A stretch of DNA of 64,000 nucleotides from Metallibacterium scheffleri (GCF_002077135.1 NZ_LDOS01000002.1:248001-312000), one strand, 5' to 3'. Shown: positions 38,199 through 46,640, counted from the first letter of the stretch. Translations and numbers: made by a program. The notes: generated from the letters alone by a model not told the origin.

Positions 38199-38606
38199 TC
38201 AACGGTCCAGCAGCGCGAACACGCCCCAGGGGTTCTGCGTGATCGCCACGCTGACGATGAAGCCGAAAGTCGTCAGCGCGGCCACGTAAGCCGCGGCGCG
38301 CACCCGCGGCGTGCGCCCGCGCTTGAGCGCGATCGAGCCCAGCGCGATGTACACCAGCAACAGCGCGACCTTCACCGTCAACCACGCGTCCAGCAGTGGG
38401 TACTGATGCACGATCACGGTCAGCAGGATCGCCGCTCCCAGCAGCACGGTGTCGTTGAGATACGAGAAATAACGCACGGAGGCGTGATTGGCGATGCGCC
38501 AATCGGCCATGCGCGCCAGCCCGCGCAGCGTGAACAGCGTGCCCGAGATGACCACCGCGCCCACGTGCGCGGCCAGGATTTGCGGAAACCAGTTCACCAA
38601 TGCCAT
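38199..38606 (-). CDS. SirB2 family membrane protein
   Basis: A 135-residue protein with four predicted membrane helices: about 8-28, 42-62, 70-88 and 102-122. It fits the SirB2 family, including LAAHVGAVVISGTLFTLRG and YFSYLNDTVLLGAAILLTVIVHQYP. SirB2 is named for an invasion gene regulator but its function is unknown. Here it follows nnrS by 71 nt in an nsrR-nnrS-sirB2 unit, so it may be part of the NO response. The convergent nuclease gene ends 1 nt before its stop. Confidence 0.8.
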   Translation of the reverse strand: MALVNWFPQILAAHVGAVVISGTLFTLRGLARMADWRIANHASVRYFSYLNDTVLLGAAILLTVIVHQYPLLDAWLTVKVALLLVYIALGSIALKRGRTPRVRAAAYVAALTTFGFIVSVAITQNPWGVFALLDR

Positions 38607-38677
38607 GTCGTATCTCGTCGCGTTGGCGCGATCGCGCACCGGATAAGTTCTTTCGCCCCACACGCGCATTTTGCCGT

Positions 38678-39964
38678 TCAGCCCGGACGACCATCGCGCC
38701 GCGGCGTCAGATAAATCCACGCCGCACGCAGCGCCCACGGCAGAAACGCAGCCACCCAGGCGGCGGCGGTCAGTGTGTAGGCCAGCGCGCCGTAGCCCGC
38801 CAGCGAGTCGATCACGCGCGCGATCGCCACCGCCTGCAGCGCGAAGAAGGTGAACCACGGAATCGCGCCCATGCGCAGCGGTCGACCGGAATGGCCATGT
38901 GTCACGCGCGTCACCATCGCCACCAGCATCGAGCCGAAGAAGCCCACGGTCAGCGCGTGCAATGCGGCCATGTCCCAGGCGCCATAGTTGCCTTCACCGT
39001 ACATGCCGCCCACCGCGAACAGCGCGAAGCCCAGCGGCAGCCAGGCAAAGGCCATGTAGAGGACGCTCAGCAGTCCCGGTCGGCGCGCCTTCCAGGGTTG
39101 CCAGGCGATCCAGTGCCCGAGAAACAACAGCGCCAGCAGGGCATCGCTCAGCGCACGCAGGCGCGGCTGATCCAGCGCGCCCAACAGCAGATGGGCCAGC
39201 AGCAGCAGCCATGCCGCGGGCAGCGACCACGCGGGCCGTACCACGCGATAACCCGCGATCACGCTGCTGGAGAAGAACGGCAGCATGCGATGGGTGACGG
39301 TGAAGAACACTGGCATCAGGAAGGCGAAGGTGCCGATACGGATCGCCGCGATCGCCAGCGCGGGCGGTGCGCCCAGCAGAAAGGCCAGGAACAGCGCCAG
39401 GCCGAGCGCCCCCAGGGTCAGCGCGGCGAGGATCGACCACGCCCAGTGGTCGCGCGAGCGCGCCGTGCGCAGCACGCCGAGCAGGCGCGTGATGCCATAC
39501 AGCCAGCCTGCAAGCAGCAGCGCGAAACCGGCGAGCAGCAGCGGACGCAGGTCCAGCAGCCCGATCACAGCCAGCACGTAGCCGCCGAACACGCCAATGA
39601 ATACCGGCACGTAGGCGCCACGGCGCAGTTCCGGCTGACCGCTCCAGCGTGGAAACACCGTCAGCGTGAAGCCGAAGATGAAAGGCCCGAGCATGCCGTA
39701 CTGCGCCAGCATCGCGTGCGCCCAGATCGTCGGGATCGGCGCCTGCGGCCAGTGCGCCCAGCTCCAGGTTCCGGCGGCCAGTGCCAGTGTCCACCACAGC
39801 ATGCTCAGCAGCACCGCCGTGGCGCCGGCAAAGAACATCATGCGATGCGGCGCGGCGGCCAGTATCTGCGCCATGGATGGCGAGATGCCGCGCGGGTTCG
39901 CTCGCCCGTGTTCGAGGCTTGCGGCGATCGGTCGTGGCTTGCGCCCGGCTTCGGGTCGATTCAT
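38678..39964 (-). CDS. nnrS: NnrS family membrane protein
   Basis: A 428-residue protein with about 12 membrane helices. It carries NnrS landmarks: MAQILAAAPHRMMFFAGATAVL, WAHAMLAQYGMLGPFIFGFTLTVFPRW, FFTVTHRMLPFFSS and HALTVGFFGSMLVAMVTRVTHGHSGRPL. NnrS binds haem and copper and protects iron pools from nitrosative stress in denitrifiers and pathogens. It follows nsrR by 57 nt, so it should be NsrR-controlled. Confidence 0.93.
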   Translation of the reverse strand: MNRPEAGRKPRPIAASLEHGRANPRGISPSMAQILAAAPHRMMFFAGATAVLLSMLWWTLALAAGTWSWAHWPQAPIPTIWAHAMLAQYGMLGPFIFGFTLTVFPRWSGQPELRRGAYVPVFIGVFGGYVLAVIGLLDLRPLLLAGFALLLAGWLYGITRLLGVLRTARSRDHWAWSILAALTLGALGLALFLAFLLGAPPALAIAAIRIGTFAFLMPVFFTVTHRMLPFFSSSVIAGYRVVRPAWSLPAAWLLLLAHLLLGALDQPRLRALSDALLALLFLGHWIAWQPWKARRPGLLSVLYMAFAWLPLGFALFAVGGMYGEGNYGAWDMAALHALTVGFFGSMLVAMVTRVTHGHSGRPLRMGAIPWFTFFALQAVAIARVIDSLAGYGALAYTLTAAAWVAAFLPWALRAAWIYLTPRRDGRPG

Positions 39965-40021
39965 GGTGCGGATTCCAAGTGTGGGCTCGACGGTGTTGCG
40001 CGGCGTCGATACGCATGCGGC

Positions 40022-40450
40022 TCAAGCGGCCGGCTGCAATCCAAAGTCCTCGGGATGCAGCAGCAGATCATCCAGGGTGTGGCGATCGAGCACCGCCACG
40101 AAGGCGGCGAGGGCTTCGCGCAATACGCCGCGCAAGCGGCATGCGGGTGCGATCAGGCAGTGGTTGTCCGCGGAAAAGCACTCCACCAGCGCGAAGTCGG
40201 GCTCGGTCAAGCGCAGCACGGCGCCGATGCCGATGCGGTCCGGGCGCTTGGCCAATGTGAATCCGCCGGCGCGGCCGCGCACGGCTTTCAGATACCCCGC
40301 GCGCGTCAGCACATTGACCACTTTCATCAGGTGATTGCGCGAGATGTCATAGATCTGCGCGGTTTCCTCGATGGTGATCAGACGCTCGCGTTGCGCTGCG
40401 GCGTACATCAACACGCGCAGGGCGTAATCCGAGAAGTTGGTCAGTCGCAT
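40022..40450 (-). CDS. nsrR: NO-sensing Rrf2 family repressor NsrR
   Basis: A 142-residue Rrf2 protein: MRLTNFSDYALRVLMYAA start, the winged helix with TAQIYDISRNHLMKVVNVL, and three cluster cysteines C91, C98 and C104 in ECFSADNHCLIAPACRL. The cysteine pattern, plus GYLKAVRGRAGGF, fits NsrR rather than IscR. NO attacks the Fe-S cluster and releases repression. It heads the nsrR-nnrS-sirB2 unit; an NsrR-like palindrome upstream suggests autoregulation. Confidence 0.93.
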   Translation of the reverse strand: MRLTNFSDYALRVLMYAAAQRERLITIEETAQIYDISRNHLMKVVNVLTRAGYLKAVRGRAGGFTLAKRPDRIGIGAVLRLTEPDFALVECFSADNHCLIAPACRLRGVLREALAAFVAVLDRHTLDDLLLHPEDFGLQPAA

Positions 40451-40503
40451 GATGGCTCCTTGTATCCGCCCGGCATGGTTTGCGTGGCCTCGAAGTGCGC
40501 TAT

Positions 40504-40526
40504 ATGATGCACGCATATTACATGTT
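40504..40526. promoter_or_regulatory. Candidate NsrR operator before nsrR and the DUF488 gene
   Basis: A 23-bp stretch laid out as 11-1-11: left half ATGATGCACGC and right half (reverse complement) AACATGTAATA, matching the AAGATGYATTT half-site at about seven and eight positions. It lies in the divergent gap 54 nt before nsrR and 78 nt before the DUF488 gene. It is weaker than the site at 46188. Confidence 0.5.
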
Positions 40527-40604
40527 TGCGCGCGACCGCAAGCGCGGTCCATGCCGGTTGCGCGTGTTGCGTGTATGCATTGCATCGCACTGATGGAGCG
40601 CGCC

Positions 40605-40970
40605 ATGACGCGGATTTCGATCCAGCGGGTATATGCCGCCGCGGCACCTGGAGAGGGTGTGCGCATTTTGGTGGATCGCTTGTGGCCGCGCGGCTTGAGC
40701 AAGGACAAGGCCGCCGTGCGGCACTGGTTGCGCGAGGTGGCGCCCAGCGACGCCTTGCGCCACTGGTTCGCGCACGATCCGGCGCGCTGGGATGAATTCC
40801 AGCAGCGTTATTTCGCCGAACTCGACGCCCAGCCCGAGGTCGTGCGCGAATTGCGCAGCGTGCTGGCCGGGCATCCGCATGTCACCTTGTTGTATGCCGC
40901 CAAGGACGAGGCCCACAACAACGCGGTGGCGCTGCTGAGCTATCTGCGCCGCCATGGAACTGCGGCTTGA
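40605..40970 (+). CDS. DUF488 family protein
   Basis: A 121-residue protein with the DUF488 signature VDRLWPRGLSKDKAAVRHWLREVAPSDALRHWF and the central DPARWDEFQQRYFAEL. Function is not established. It is divergent from nsrR across a candidate NsrR site, and its end overlaps the alkA start by 17 nt, so the two are co-transcribed. GGAG lies 5 nt before the ATG; an ATG four codons upstream is possible. Confidence 0.85.
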   Translation: MTRISIQRVYAAAAPGEGVRILVDRLWPRGLSKDKAAVRHWLREVAPSDALRHWFAHDPARWDEFQQRYFAELDAQPEVVRELRSVLAGHPHVTLLYAAKDEAHNNAVALLSYLRRHGTAA

Positions 40971-41889
40971 GGCGCGCGCGCCGTTCCGCCTGGACTTGAC
41001 CGTCTGGGCGCTGCGGCGCCAGCCCGGCAATCGCATCGACACATGGCAGAGCGGCGTCTATCGGCGCAGCTTCGGCAGCCATACGGGCGCGGTGTTTGCC
41101 GAAGTGCAGCAGCGCGGCAGCACGCAGCAGCCCATGCTGCAGGTGCGGCTGCATGGCGTTGCCGTGGATGATCCGGCCCGGCGCGAGGACATTGTCGTCG
41201 TGCTGCGGCGCATGCTGGGACTGGATGTCGATTTGTCGGGCTTTTATGCGCAGGCTGCTGGCGATCCCGATCTGGGGCCGCTGGTGCTGCGCTATCGCGG
41301 GCTCAAGCCGCCGCGCTTCGCCACGCTGTTCGAGGCGCTGGCCAATGCGGTGGCTTGCCAGCAGGTGAGTCTGGCTTCGGGCATCGCCTTGCTGGGCCAT
41401 CTCAGCGCGCAGTTCGGGCCGGCGCATCCCTTGGCGCCGGAGTTGCATGCTTTCCCGCGTCCGCAGGATCTGTGCGATGCCGATTCCCACGCGTTGCGCG
41501 CCCTGGGCTTCAGCCAGCAGAAGACCGGCTATCTGACCGGCCTGGCGCGAGATCTCGCCAGAGGCAAGCTGACAGCCGCCGCGCTCGAAGTGGCCGATGA
41601 TGCGGGCGCAATGCGTATGCTCAGCACGCTGCGCGGTATCAAGCGCTGGAGCGCGCAGTATGTGGCTCTGCGCGGTCTGGGCCGGCTGGGTGTGTTTCCC
41701 GTGGACGATGTGGGGGCGCACAAGCATCTGGCGGCGTGGCTGGGATTGCCACGACTCGACGCTGAAGCCACCGCAGCTCTGGTGCGGCGTTGGCAGCCCT
41801 ATGCGGGGCTGGTGTATTTCCACGTGCTGCTCAGGCGCCTGGAAGAAGCCGGCCATCTGCGGATCGACACGCCAGCGGGGTCGGAGTAG
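40954..41889 (+). CDS. alkA: DNA-3-methyladenine glycosylase, AlkA type
   Basis: A 311-residue protein: an N-terminal AlkA-like domain, then the HhH-GPD core with LANAVACQQVSLASGIALLGHL, LRALGFSQQKTGYLTGLAR, and LRGIKRWSAQYVALRGLGRLGVFPVDDVG, the last holding the hairpin Lys region and catalytic Asp. It removes alkylated or deaminated bases. Coupled to the DUF488 gene by overlap. Placement beside nsrR would suit repair of NO-derived base damage, but that is inference. Confidence 0.88.
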   Translation: MELRLEARAPFRLDLTVWALRRQPGNRIDTWQSGVYRRSFGSHTGAVFAEVQQRGSTQQPMLQVRLHGVAVDDPARREDIVVVLRRMLGLDVDLSGFYAQAAGDPDLGPLVLRYRGLKPPRFATLFEALANAVACQQVSLASGIALLGHLSAQFGPAHPLAPELHAFPRPQDLCDADSHALRALGFSQQKTGYLTGLARDLARGKLTAAALEVADDAGAMRMLSTLRGIKRWSAQYVALRGLGRLGVFPVDDVGAHKHLAAWLGLPRLDAEATAALVRRWQPYAGLVYFHVLLRRLEEAGHLRIDTPAGSE

Positions 41890-41959
41890 ATCGGTTCGGG
41901 AGCGGCTCATGCACCCGATTGAGATGCTTGTGACGCAGCATCGCGACGTCGTACATGGC

Positions 41960-42126
41960 TTGTTGGTCGTGCTGCGCGACATTCCCTGCAATCCACCTGC
42001 GAGCACCACATGGCGGCGATCCGTGGCGTGGTGCGCCTCGCTTATTCGCCGAAGCGGCGGGTGATCGGCATTTCCAAGCTGGCGCGGCTGGTCGAGGCCT
42101 GTGGCTGGTGCCTGCAGATCCAGCAG
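41960..42126 (+). pseudogene. folE: Decayed fragment of a GTP cyclohydrolase I gene
   Basis: About 165 nt match the middle of the intact folE at 43236-43400 at roughly four-fifths of positions by eye. Translated with one frame correction (a base is missing near 41985) it reads DIP.QSTCEHHMAAIRGVV, R.LAYSPKRRVIGISKLARL and VEACG. Everything before and after is gone. It is an old, truncated second copy. The neighbouring leftward ORF runs antisense into it. Confidence 0.85.
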
Positions 42127-42764
42127 TGCAGGGAAGCCAGCTTGACCTTCTTCAACCCCAGCGCCTGTGCCACGTCGTACATTGCTTGATTGGTGATGCG
42201 GTGCCCGTTCTCGTCATAAGAGAGACCGTGCACGGCTTGCAAGTCGGCCATCACCATGTCGTGAATATCATGCGAAAGCAGATGGTCGAACAGCCAGCCG
42301 GCCCAGAACACACCGTGCGGGTCGGTTCCCTCGCTGACCAGTCGCTTGGCTAGCGTCGCACCCTTGAGATCGGCCGGTGCCGTGGGCAGATTGATGCCCA
42401 TCGCCGTGGCGTGCTTGAGCCCGTCGGTGACGTAGAAATCCATCGCGGCGATCCAGTCATTGACCTTCTTGGAGCCGTACTGCTTGGTCAACTTGCCGAC
42501 CTCAGCATGCACGGTCTTTTCGCCCAGCATCGACACCAGTGCTTGCTGGAAGCTGAAATGTTCGACGCCGCCACCGGCATCGACCAGCGCCGCGGTGACC
42601 TCAAGGTTCGGTTTACCGTCGTAGACCGGGCCGCCGAACCAGTTCATGCCCTGCATGTTCGGGGTCGCGGCTAACGCCGCGCTACCGTAGAACGCGGTGG
42701 CGAGGCCGGTCAGGGAGACCGCAAGCGCCGTCAGGACCGCAAATAGTTTCGCTTTCTTGAACAT
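42042..42764 (-). CDS. Exported hypothetical protein with a chimeric C-terminus
   Basis: A 240-residue protein with a signal peptide (about 35 residues, ending ATAFYGSAALAA). Mature segments include MNWFGGPVYDGKPNLEVTAA, HFSFQQALVSMLGEK and HDIHDMVMADLQAVHGLSYD with many His and Asp. I do not recognise the family. The last 28 or so residues (CWICRHQPQASTSRA onward) are read antisense through the decayed folE fragment, so the natural C-terminus was probably near LKKVKLASLH and has been lost or extended. AGGAGAACG precedes the ATG. Confidence 0.65.
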   Translation of the reverse strand: MFKKAKLFAVLTALAVSLTGLATAFYGSAALAATPNMQGMNWFGGPVYDGKPNLEVTAALVDAGGGVEHFSFQQALVSMLGEKTVHAEVGKLTKQYGSKKVNDWIAAMDFYVTDGLKHATAMGINLPTAPADLKGATLAKRLVSEGTDPHGVFWAGWLFDHLLSHDIHDMVMADLQAVHGLSYDENGHRITNQAMYDVAQALGLKKVKLASLHCWICRHQPQASTSRASLEMPITRRFGE

Positions 42765-42969
42765 GATCGTTCTCCTATGGGTGGATGAGCGGACGCGGCA
42801 AGTGCAGCGAGCGGACGGCTCCGATGTCTTGCCGGCGCCTATGTGATGCAGCAGCGGCGCGCAGGTTCCGGCGCATGGCGCCGATGGCTTCCACGGGCGT
42901 ACCGATGACGGGAACCTCGTGCGCGGTCGCTGCATCGGATCGGTGTCATTCACTACCGAATCCGCAGCC

Positions 42970-43599
42970 ATGCTCGAATCCGATCTGGTCATGTCTTCCG
43001 CTGTTTCCGTGGCGCCTGCGGGTATTCCCGAAGTACGGCGTCCGTCGCGGGCCGAGGCGGAAGCTGCGGTGCGCACGCTGATCCGCTGGGCCGGCGATGA
43101 GCCATCACGCGAGGGTCTGCGGGCGACGCCGGCCCGCGTGGTACGCGCCTACGAGGAATGGTTTTCTGGCTACCGGCAGGATCCCGCCAGCTTGCTCAAG
43201 CGCACGTTCGAGGAGGTCGGCGGCTACGATGACCTGGTCATGTTGCGCGACATCCCGCTGCAGTCGACGTGCGAGCATCACATGGCGGCCATTCGCGGAG
43301 TGGTGCACATCGCCTACCTGCCGAACCGTCGGGTGGTCGGTATTTCCAAGCTGGCGCGGCTGGTCGAGGCTTGCGGGCGGCGTCTGCAGATCCAGGAGCG
43401 GCTGACCGCCGAGATCGCCGATACGCTGGCCCATGTACTGCAACCGCATGGCGTGGCGGTGATCATCCAAGCAAGTCACGACTGCATGTCCTCACGTGGC
43501 GTACGCCTGCATGGGGTCGCGATGCTGACCCGGCGTCTGCTCGGTCAGTTCGCGCAGGAACCACAGCGGCGGGAAATCCTGTCGCTGCTCGCCGGTTGA
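42970..43599 (+). CDS. folE: GTP cyclohydrolase I
   Basis: The 209-residue product carries the zinc site residues in STCEHHMAAIRG (Cys, His) and SHDCMSSRGV (Cys), the active-site GISKLARLVEACGRRLQIQERLT, and PLQSTCEHH. It makes dihydroneopterin triphosphate for folate or other pterins. The start is unsure: 42970, 42991 (ATG) and 42919 (GTG with GGGAA) are all possible, and about 40 N-terminal residues are non-conserved. It sits just before an ECF sigma gene, in a region with a second, decayed folE. Confidence 0.9.
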   Translation: MLESDLVMSSAVSVAPAGIPEVRRPSRAEAEAAVRTLIRWAGDEPSREGLRATPARVVRAYEEWFSGYRQDPASLLKRTFEEVGGYDDLVMLRDIPLQSTCEHHMAAIRGVVHIAYLPNRRVVGISKLARLVEACGRRLQIQERLTAEIADTLAHVLQPHGVAVIIQASHDCMSSRGVRLHGVAMLTRRLLGQFAQEPQRREILSLLAG

Positions 43600-43652
43600 A
43601 GCGGGAACCTCAGGACGGCGGCTGCATCTCATCGGGTGTACAAGGAATCACC

Positions 43653-44342
43653 ATGTCAGTCCATGCCCATGCAACACCCATCGATTACGCCGCGCTGGAC
43701 GATCGCGCGCTGGTGGCATTGGTCCGGGGCGGCCAGCGCGAAGCCTTCCGGCACATCATGCAGCGTTGCAACCAGCGCTTGTTCCGCATCGCGCGCAGCG
43801 TGGTAGGAGAGGATGCGGAAGCGGAGGATGTGCTGCAGGAGTCGTACCTGCGCGCCTATCACAAGCTGGATTCGTTCCGCGGTGATTCGACTCTGCTGAC
43901 CTGGCTGACCAGCATCGTGCTGAACGAGGCGCGCGGCCGGCTGCGCAAGCGCCACAGCATGGTTGGGCTGGAGCAGATCGACGCGGCGCCCGACGACACC
44001 CACCAGATCATCCAGTTCCCGTCCAGGTTTGGCAACGAGGATCCGGCCGTGTCGGCCGCCCGTGCGCAGATCCGTCATCTGCTCGAACACGCCATCGATG
44101 GATTGCCGGAGACGCTCCGCACGGTCTACGTGATGCGCGAACTCGAAGAATGCACGGTGGAAGAAACAGCCATCCAGTTGCGGATCAAACCGGAAACAAT
44201 CAAGACCCGTCTGCATCGCGCGCGCCGTTTGCTACGCGCTTCGTTGCAGGCAACGCTGGCGGACACACTGAGCGAGGCATTCCCGTTCATGGGCCGGCGC
44301 TGCGCCCGTCTGACCGAGGCGGTGATGGCGCGGTTGCCGTAA
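43653..44342 (+). CDS. ECF-type RNA polymerase sigma factor
   Basis: A 229-residue sigma-70 family protein. Region 2 spans about residues 28-95 (QRLFRIARSVVGEDAEAEDVLQESYLRAYHKLDSFRGDSTLLTWL) and region 4 about 145-195 (LPETLRTVYVMRELEECTVEETAIQLRIKPETIKTRLHRARRLL). The about 40-residue spacer is long for an ECF factor. AAGGAATCACC precedes the ATG, 53 nt after folE. No anti-sigma gene follows; the 237-nt gap to the Rieske/FAD gene shows nothing clear. Confidence 0.9.
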   Translation: MSVHAHATPIDYAALDDRALVALVRGGQREAFRHIMQRCNQRLFRIARSVVGEDAEAEDVLQESYLRAYHKLDSFRGDSTLLTWLTSIVLNEARGRLRKRHSMVGLEQIDAAPDDTHQIIQFPSRFGNEDPAVSAARAQIRHLLEHAIDGLPETLRTVYVMRELEECTVEETAIQLRIKPETIKTRLHRARRLLRASLQATLADTLSEAFPFMGRRCARLTEAVMARLP

Positions 44343-44579
44343 CCTCTGCACCTCATAAGCACGCACGTCCAGAAGTGCAGACTCGACAAGTTGCCGCAAT
44401 CTGGCCACCTCGCGCATCAACAGTGCGATGCCGCCCCAATGGAGCGGGCCGTGAGCCTCCGATGCCGGTTACGTTGGGTAACGCCATGCGACTTTCGGTC
44501 GCCGTGATGCGTGGCGTTATCGGCACTGCCCAGATTGTCCACGATAGAGCCCCATTCATCGGCATCCGGAGGTAACACC

Positions 44580-46106
44580 ATGAACGAAACCCAGCATCTC
44601 GACGGCCCTGATCTGCGCCGGGGCGTGGCACGGGACCAGTTGACCGAAGGCCAGCCGCTATTGGGTCACGTCGATGGCGAAGCAGTGATTCTGGTGCGGT
44701 GTGGGACCCGGGTCGACGCGGTTTCGGCCACCTGCACGCATTACGCAGGCCCACTCGCCGAGGGCGTGGTGGATGGCGAACGCGTGTACTGTCCTTGGCA
44801 TCACGCCTGTTTTTCGCTACGCAGCGGCATGGTGCTGGGTGCCCCGGGCCTGAATCCGCTGCGCTGCTACACGGTGGAAGAACGCGACGGTCGGGTGTTC
44901 GTAACCGTGCCACGAACGCCGCCGCGGCCCGCGCCGCCACCGCGCAATCCGGCCAGCGTGCTGATCGTCGGTGCTGGCGCCGCCGGCGAAGCCGCCGCCA
45001 CGGAGCTGCGCCGCGCCGGTCATGCCGGATCCATCACCCTGCTGGCGGCTGAGCCGGATACGCCGGTCGACCGGCCCAATCTGTCCAAGGATTATCTGGC
45101 CGGCAAGACGCCGCCGGAGTGGCTGCCGCTGCGCGGCGCCGAGTATTGGCAAGAACAGGACATCCGGTTGCTGCCCGGTGCACGCGCCACGGCACTGGAT
45201 ACGGCGGCGCGTCGCGTCATGTGCAGCGACGGGCGCCAGTTCGAATACGCCGCGCTGTTGCTGGCCACCGGCGCGCAACCGATTCGGCTGTTGATTCCCG
45301 GCGCGGACGCCTCTCACGTTCATGTGCTGCGCAGTCTGGCCGATACGCAGGCCATCCTGACTGCCATCGAGCGCGGCGCGCGACGCGTGGTGGTGATCGG
45401 CGCCAGTTTCATCGGATTGGAGGTGGCGGCCGCGCTACGCGCACGCGCCATCGAGGTGCGCGTGGTCGCGCCCGAGACGCGTCCGCTGCAGCGCGTGTTC
45501 GGTGCGCGCCTGGCCGATTACCTGCGCGGCGTGCACGAGGCGCTGGGCACGGTGTTCCATCTCGGCCGCAAGCCCGCCGCGATCCATGCCCATGCGGTGG
45601 AACTCGACGATGGTGCGCTGCTGCCCGCCGACCTGGTGGTGATGGGCGTGGGCGTGCGCCCCGATGTCGCGCTGGCCGAGCAGGCCGGTTTGCGCATCGA
45701 CAATGGCATCGTGGTCGATCGTTACCTCGCCACCAGCGTCGCCGATGTCTGGGCTGCGGGCGATGTGGCCAACTGGCCCGACGCGCGCGGTGGCCAGCGT
45801 CAGCGCATCGAACACTGGGCGCTGGCACAGGCGCAGGGCAAAGCCGCCGCGCGCAATCTGCTGGGCTTTGTCGAGCCTTTTCTCGAGGTGCCGTTTTTCT
45901 GGAGCCAGCATGGCGATTTGACCCTCAGCTACGTGGGCCATGCCACGCACTGGGATGCGCAGGAAGAAGAGGGCGATCCGGCTTCCGGCAATTATCTGTG
46001 CCGTTATTTGCTGGACGGCAGCGTGCGGGCCGTGGTCAGCATCGGCCGCGACCGGGACAGCCTGCGCGCCCAGATCGCGATGCGGCACGCCGTCAGCGCA
46101 AGCTGA
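44580..46106 (+). CDS. Rieske domain-FAD/NAD(P) oxidoreductase (AIF-like)
   Basis: A 508-residue two-part protein. Residues about 10-105 form a Rieske domain with C52-x-H54 (CTHYAG) and C71-x2-H74 (CPWHH). Residues 125-508 form a pyridine nucleotide-disulfide reductase fold with VLIVGAGAAGEAAATELRR, the NAD motif VVVIGASFIGLEVAAAL and the FAD Asp in VWAAGDVANW. This matches the AIFL/ferredoxin-reductase family. GGAGGTAACACC precedes the ATG. It probably passes electrons from NAD(P)H to a ferredoxin or haem partner; the ferredoxin at 49198 is a candidate. Confidence 0.9.
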   Translation: MNETQHLDGPDLRRGVARDQLTEGQPLLGHVDGEAVILVRCGTRVDAVSATCTHYAGPLAEGVVDGERVYCPWHHACFSLRSGMVLGAPGLNPLRCYTVEERDGRVFVTVPRTPPRPAPPPRNPASVLIVGAGAAGEAAATELRRAGHAGSITLLAAEPDTPVDRPNLSKDYLAGKTPPEWLPLRGAEYWQEQDIRLLPGARATALDTAARRVMCSDGRQFEYAALLLATGAQPIRLLIPGADASHVHVLRSLADTQAILTAIERGARRVVVIGASFIGLEVAAALRARAIEVRVVAPETRPLQRVFGARLADYLRGVHEALGTVFHLGRKPAAIHAHAVELDDGALLPADLVVMGVGVRPDVALAEQAGLRIDNGIVVDRYLATSVADVWAAGDVANWPDARGGQRQRIEHWALAQAQGKAAARNLLGFVEPFLEVPFFWSQHGDLTLSYVGHATHWDAQEEEGDPASGNYLCRYLLDGSVRAVVSIGRDRDSLRAQIAMRHAVSAS

Positions 46107-46173
46107 ATCCGCAGCGCGCCGGGCGCGGCGCCTGCTTCTGTCACGGCGGTTCGTGTTATCGCTGCATGACGGT

Positions 46174-46203
46174 TTGGACTGTGCTTAAAGAGGCATTGAC
46201 AAT
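46174..46203 (+). promoter_or_regulatory. Candidate promoter of the DUF2249 operon
   Basis: TTGGAC (46174-46179) and GACAAT (46198-46203), 18 nt apart, form a plausible sigma-70 promoter. The -10 element lies within the NsrR-type palindrome at 46188-46210, so a bound repressor would block it. Transcription would begin near 46210, which excludes the ATG at 46202 and favours the ATG at 46310. Confidence 0.45.
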
Positions 46204-46210
46204 GCATGTT
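46188..46210. promoter_or_regulatory. Strong NsrR-type operator
   Basis: A 23-bp 11-1-11 palindrome: left half AAGAGGCATTG, centre A, right half CAATGCATGTT (reverse complement AACATGCATTG). The halves agree with each other at nine of eleven positions, and with the NsrR consensus half AAGATGCATTT at nine of eleven each. It precedes the run of genes from 46310. A true NsrR gene lies 6 kb away, so control by NO is a direct prediction. Confidence 0.75.
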
Positions 46211-46309
46211 ACGAAGCCTAATCTTGCCTTGCTGCGGCACGTGTCATCTCGCTTGCGCGCGCAAGTACGGCAGCCCTTATCACGCATTCCCCAACACTTG
46301 GATGAAGCC

Positions 46310-46570
46310 ATGTCTCAAGCCACCCCGACTTCTGTTGCACCCGAGATCGATGTGCGTCCGTTGATCCCCGCGCAACGCCACGCCAGGATCTTTGAATTGG
46401 TTGCCGCGCTCACCCCGGGCGGTGCTTTCGTGCTGGTCAACGATCACGACCCCAAGCCGCTGTATTACCAGCTCGAGGCCGAGTATCCGCGGCAGTTTTC
46501 GTGGACGTATGTGGAAAACGGCCCGCGGGTGTGGCGCGTCGAGATTCGCAAGCTCGCGCGCGCCGCCTGA
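46310..46570 (+). CDS. DUF2249 domain protein
   Basis: An 86-residue single DUF2249 domain: EIDVRPLIPAQRHARIFELV, then LTPGGAFVLVNDHDPKPLYYQL, and FSWTYVENGPRVWRVEIRK. These small proteins, related in fold to TusA-like SirA proteins, are often encoded with denitrification and hemerythrin genes; function is unknown. An upstream in-frame ATG at 46202 lies inside the NsrR-type operator, so 46310 is preferred. A protein with two such domains is at 48014. Confidence 0.85.
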   Translation: MSQATPTSVAPEIDVRPLIPAQRHARIFELVAALTPGGAFVLVNDHDPKPLYYQLEAEYPRQFSWTYVENGPRVWRVEIRKLARAA

Positions 46571-46640
46571 GCCGCGCGTTGCATGAAAGTGCGGCCGAGC
46601 CGAAAACCGGCCCGGCCACATCGATCCGAGGAAACCTGTC

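Noticed and set aside
41910-42064. Short rightward ORF starting MHPIEMLVTQ as a gene
   Set aside because: It runs out of frame through the decayed folE fragment and matches nothing; it is a by-product of the remnant.
46202-46309. Upstream start (ATG at 46202) for the first DUF2249 protein
   Set aside because: It lies inside the NsrR-type operator and -10 region, so the message would start at or after it; domain homology begins at 46310.
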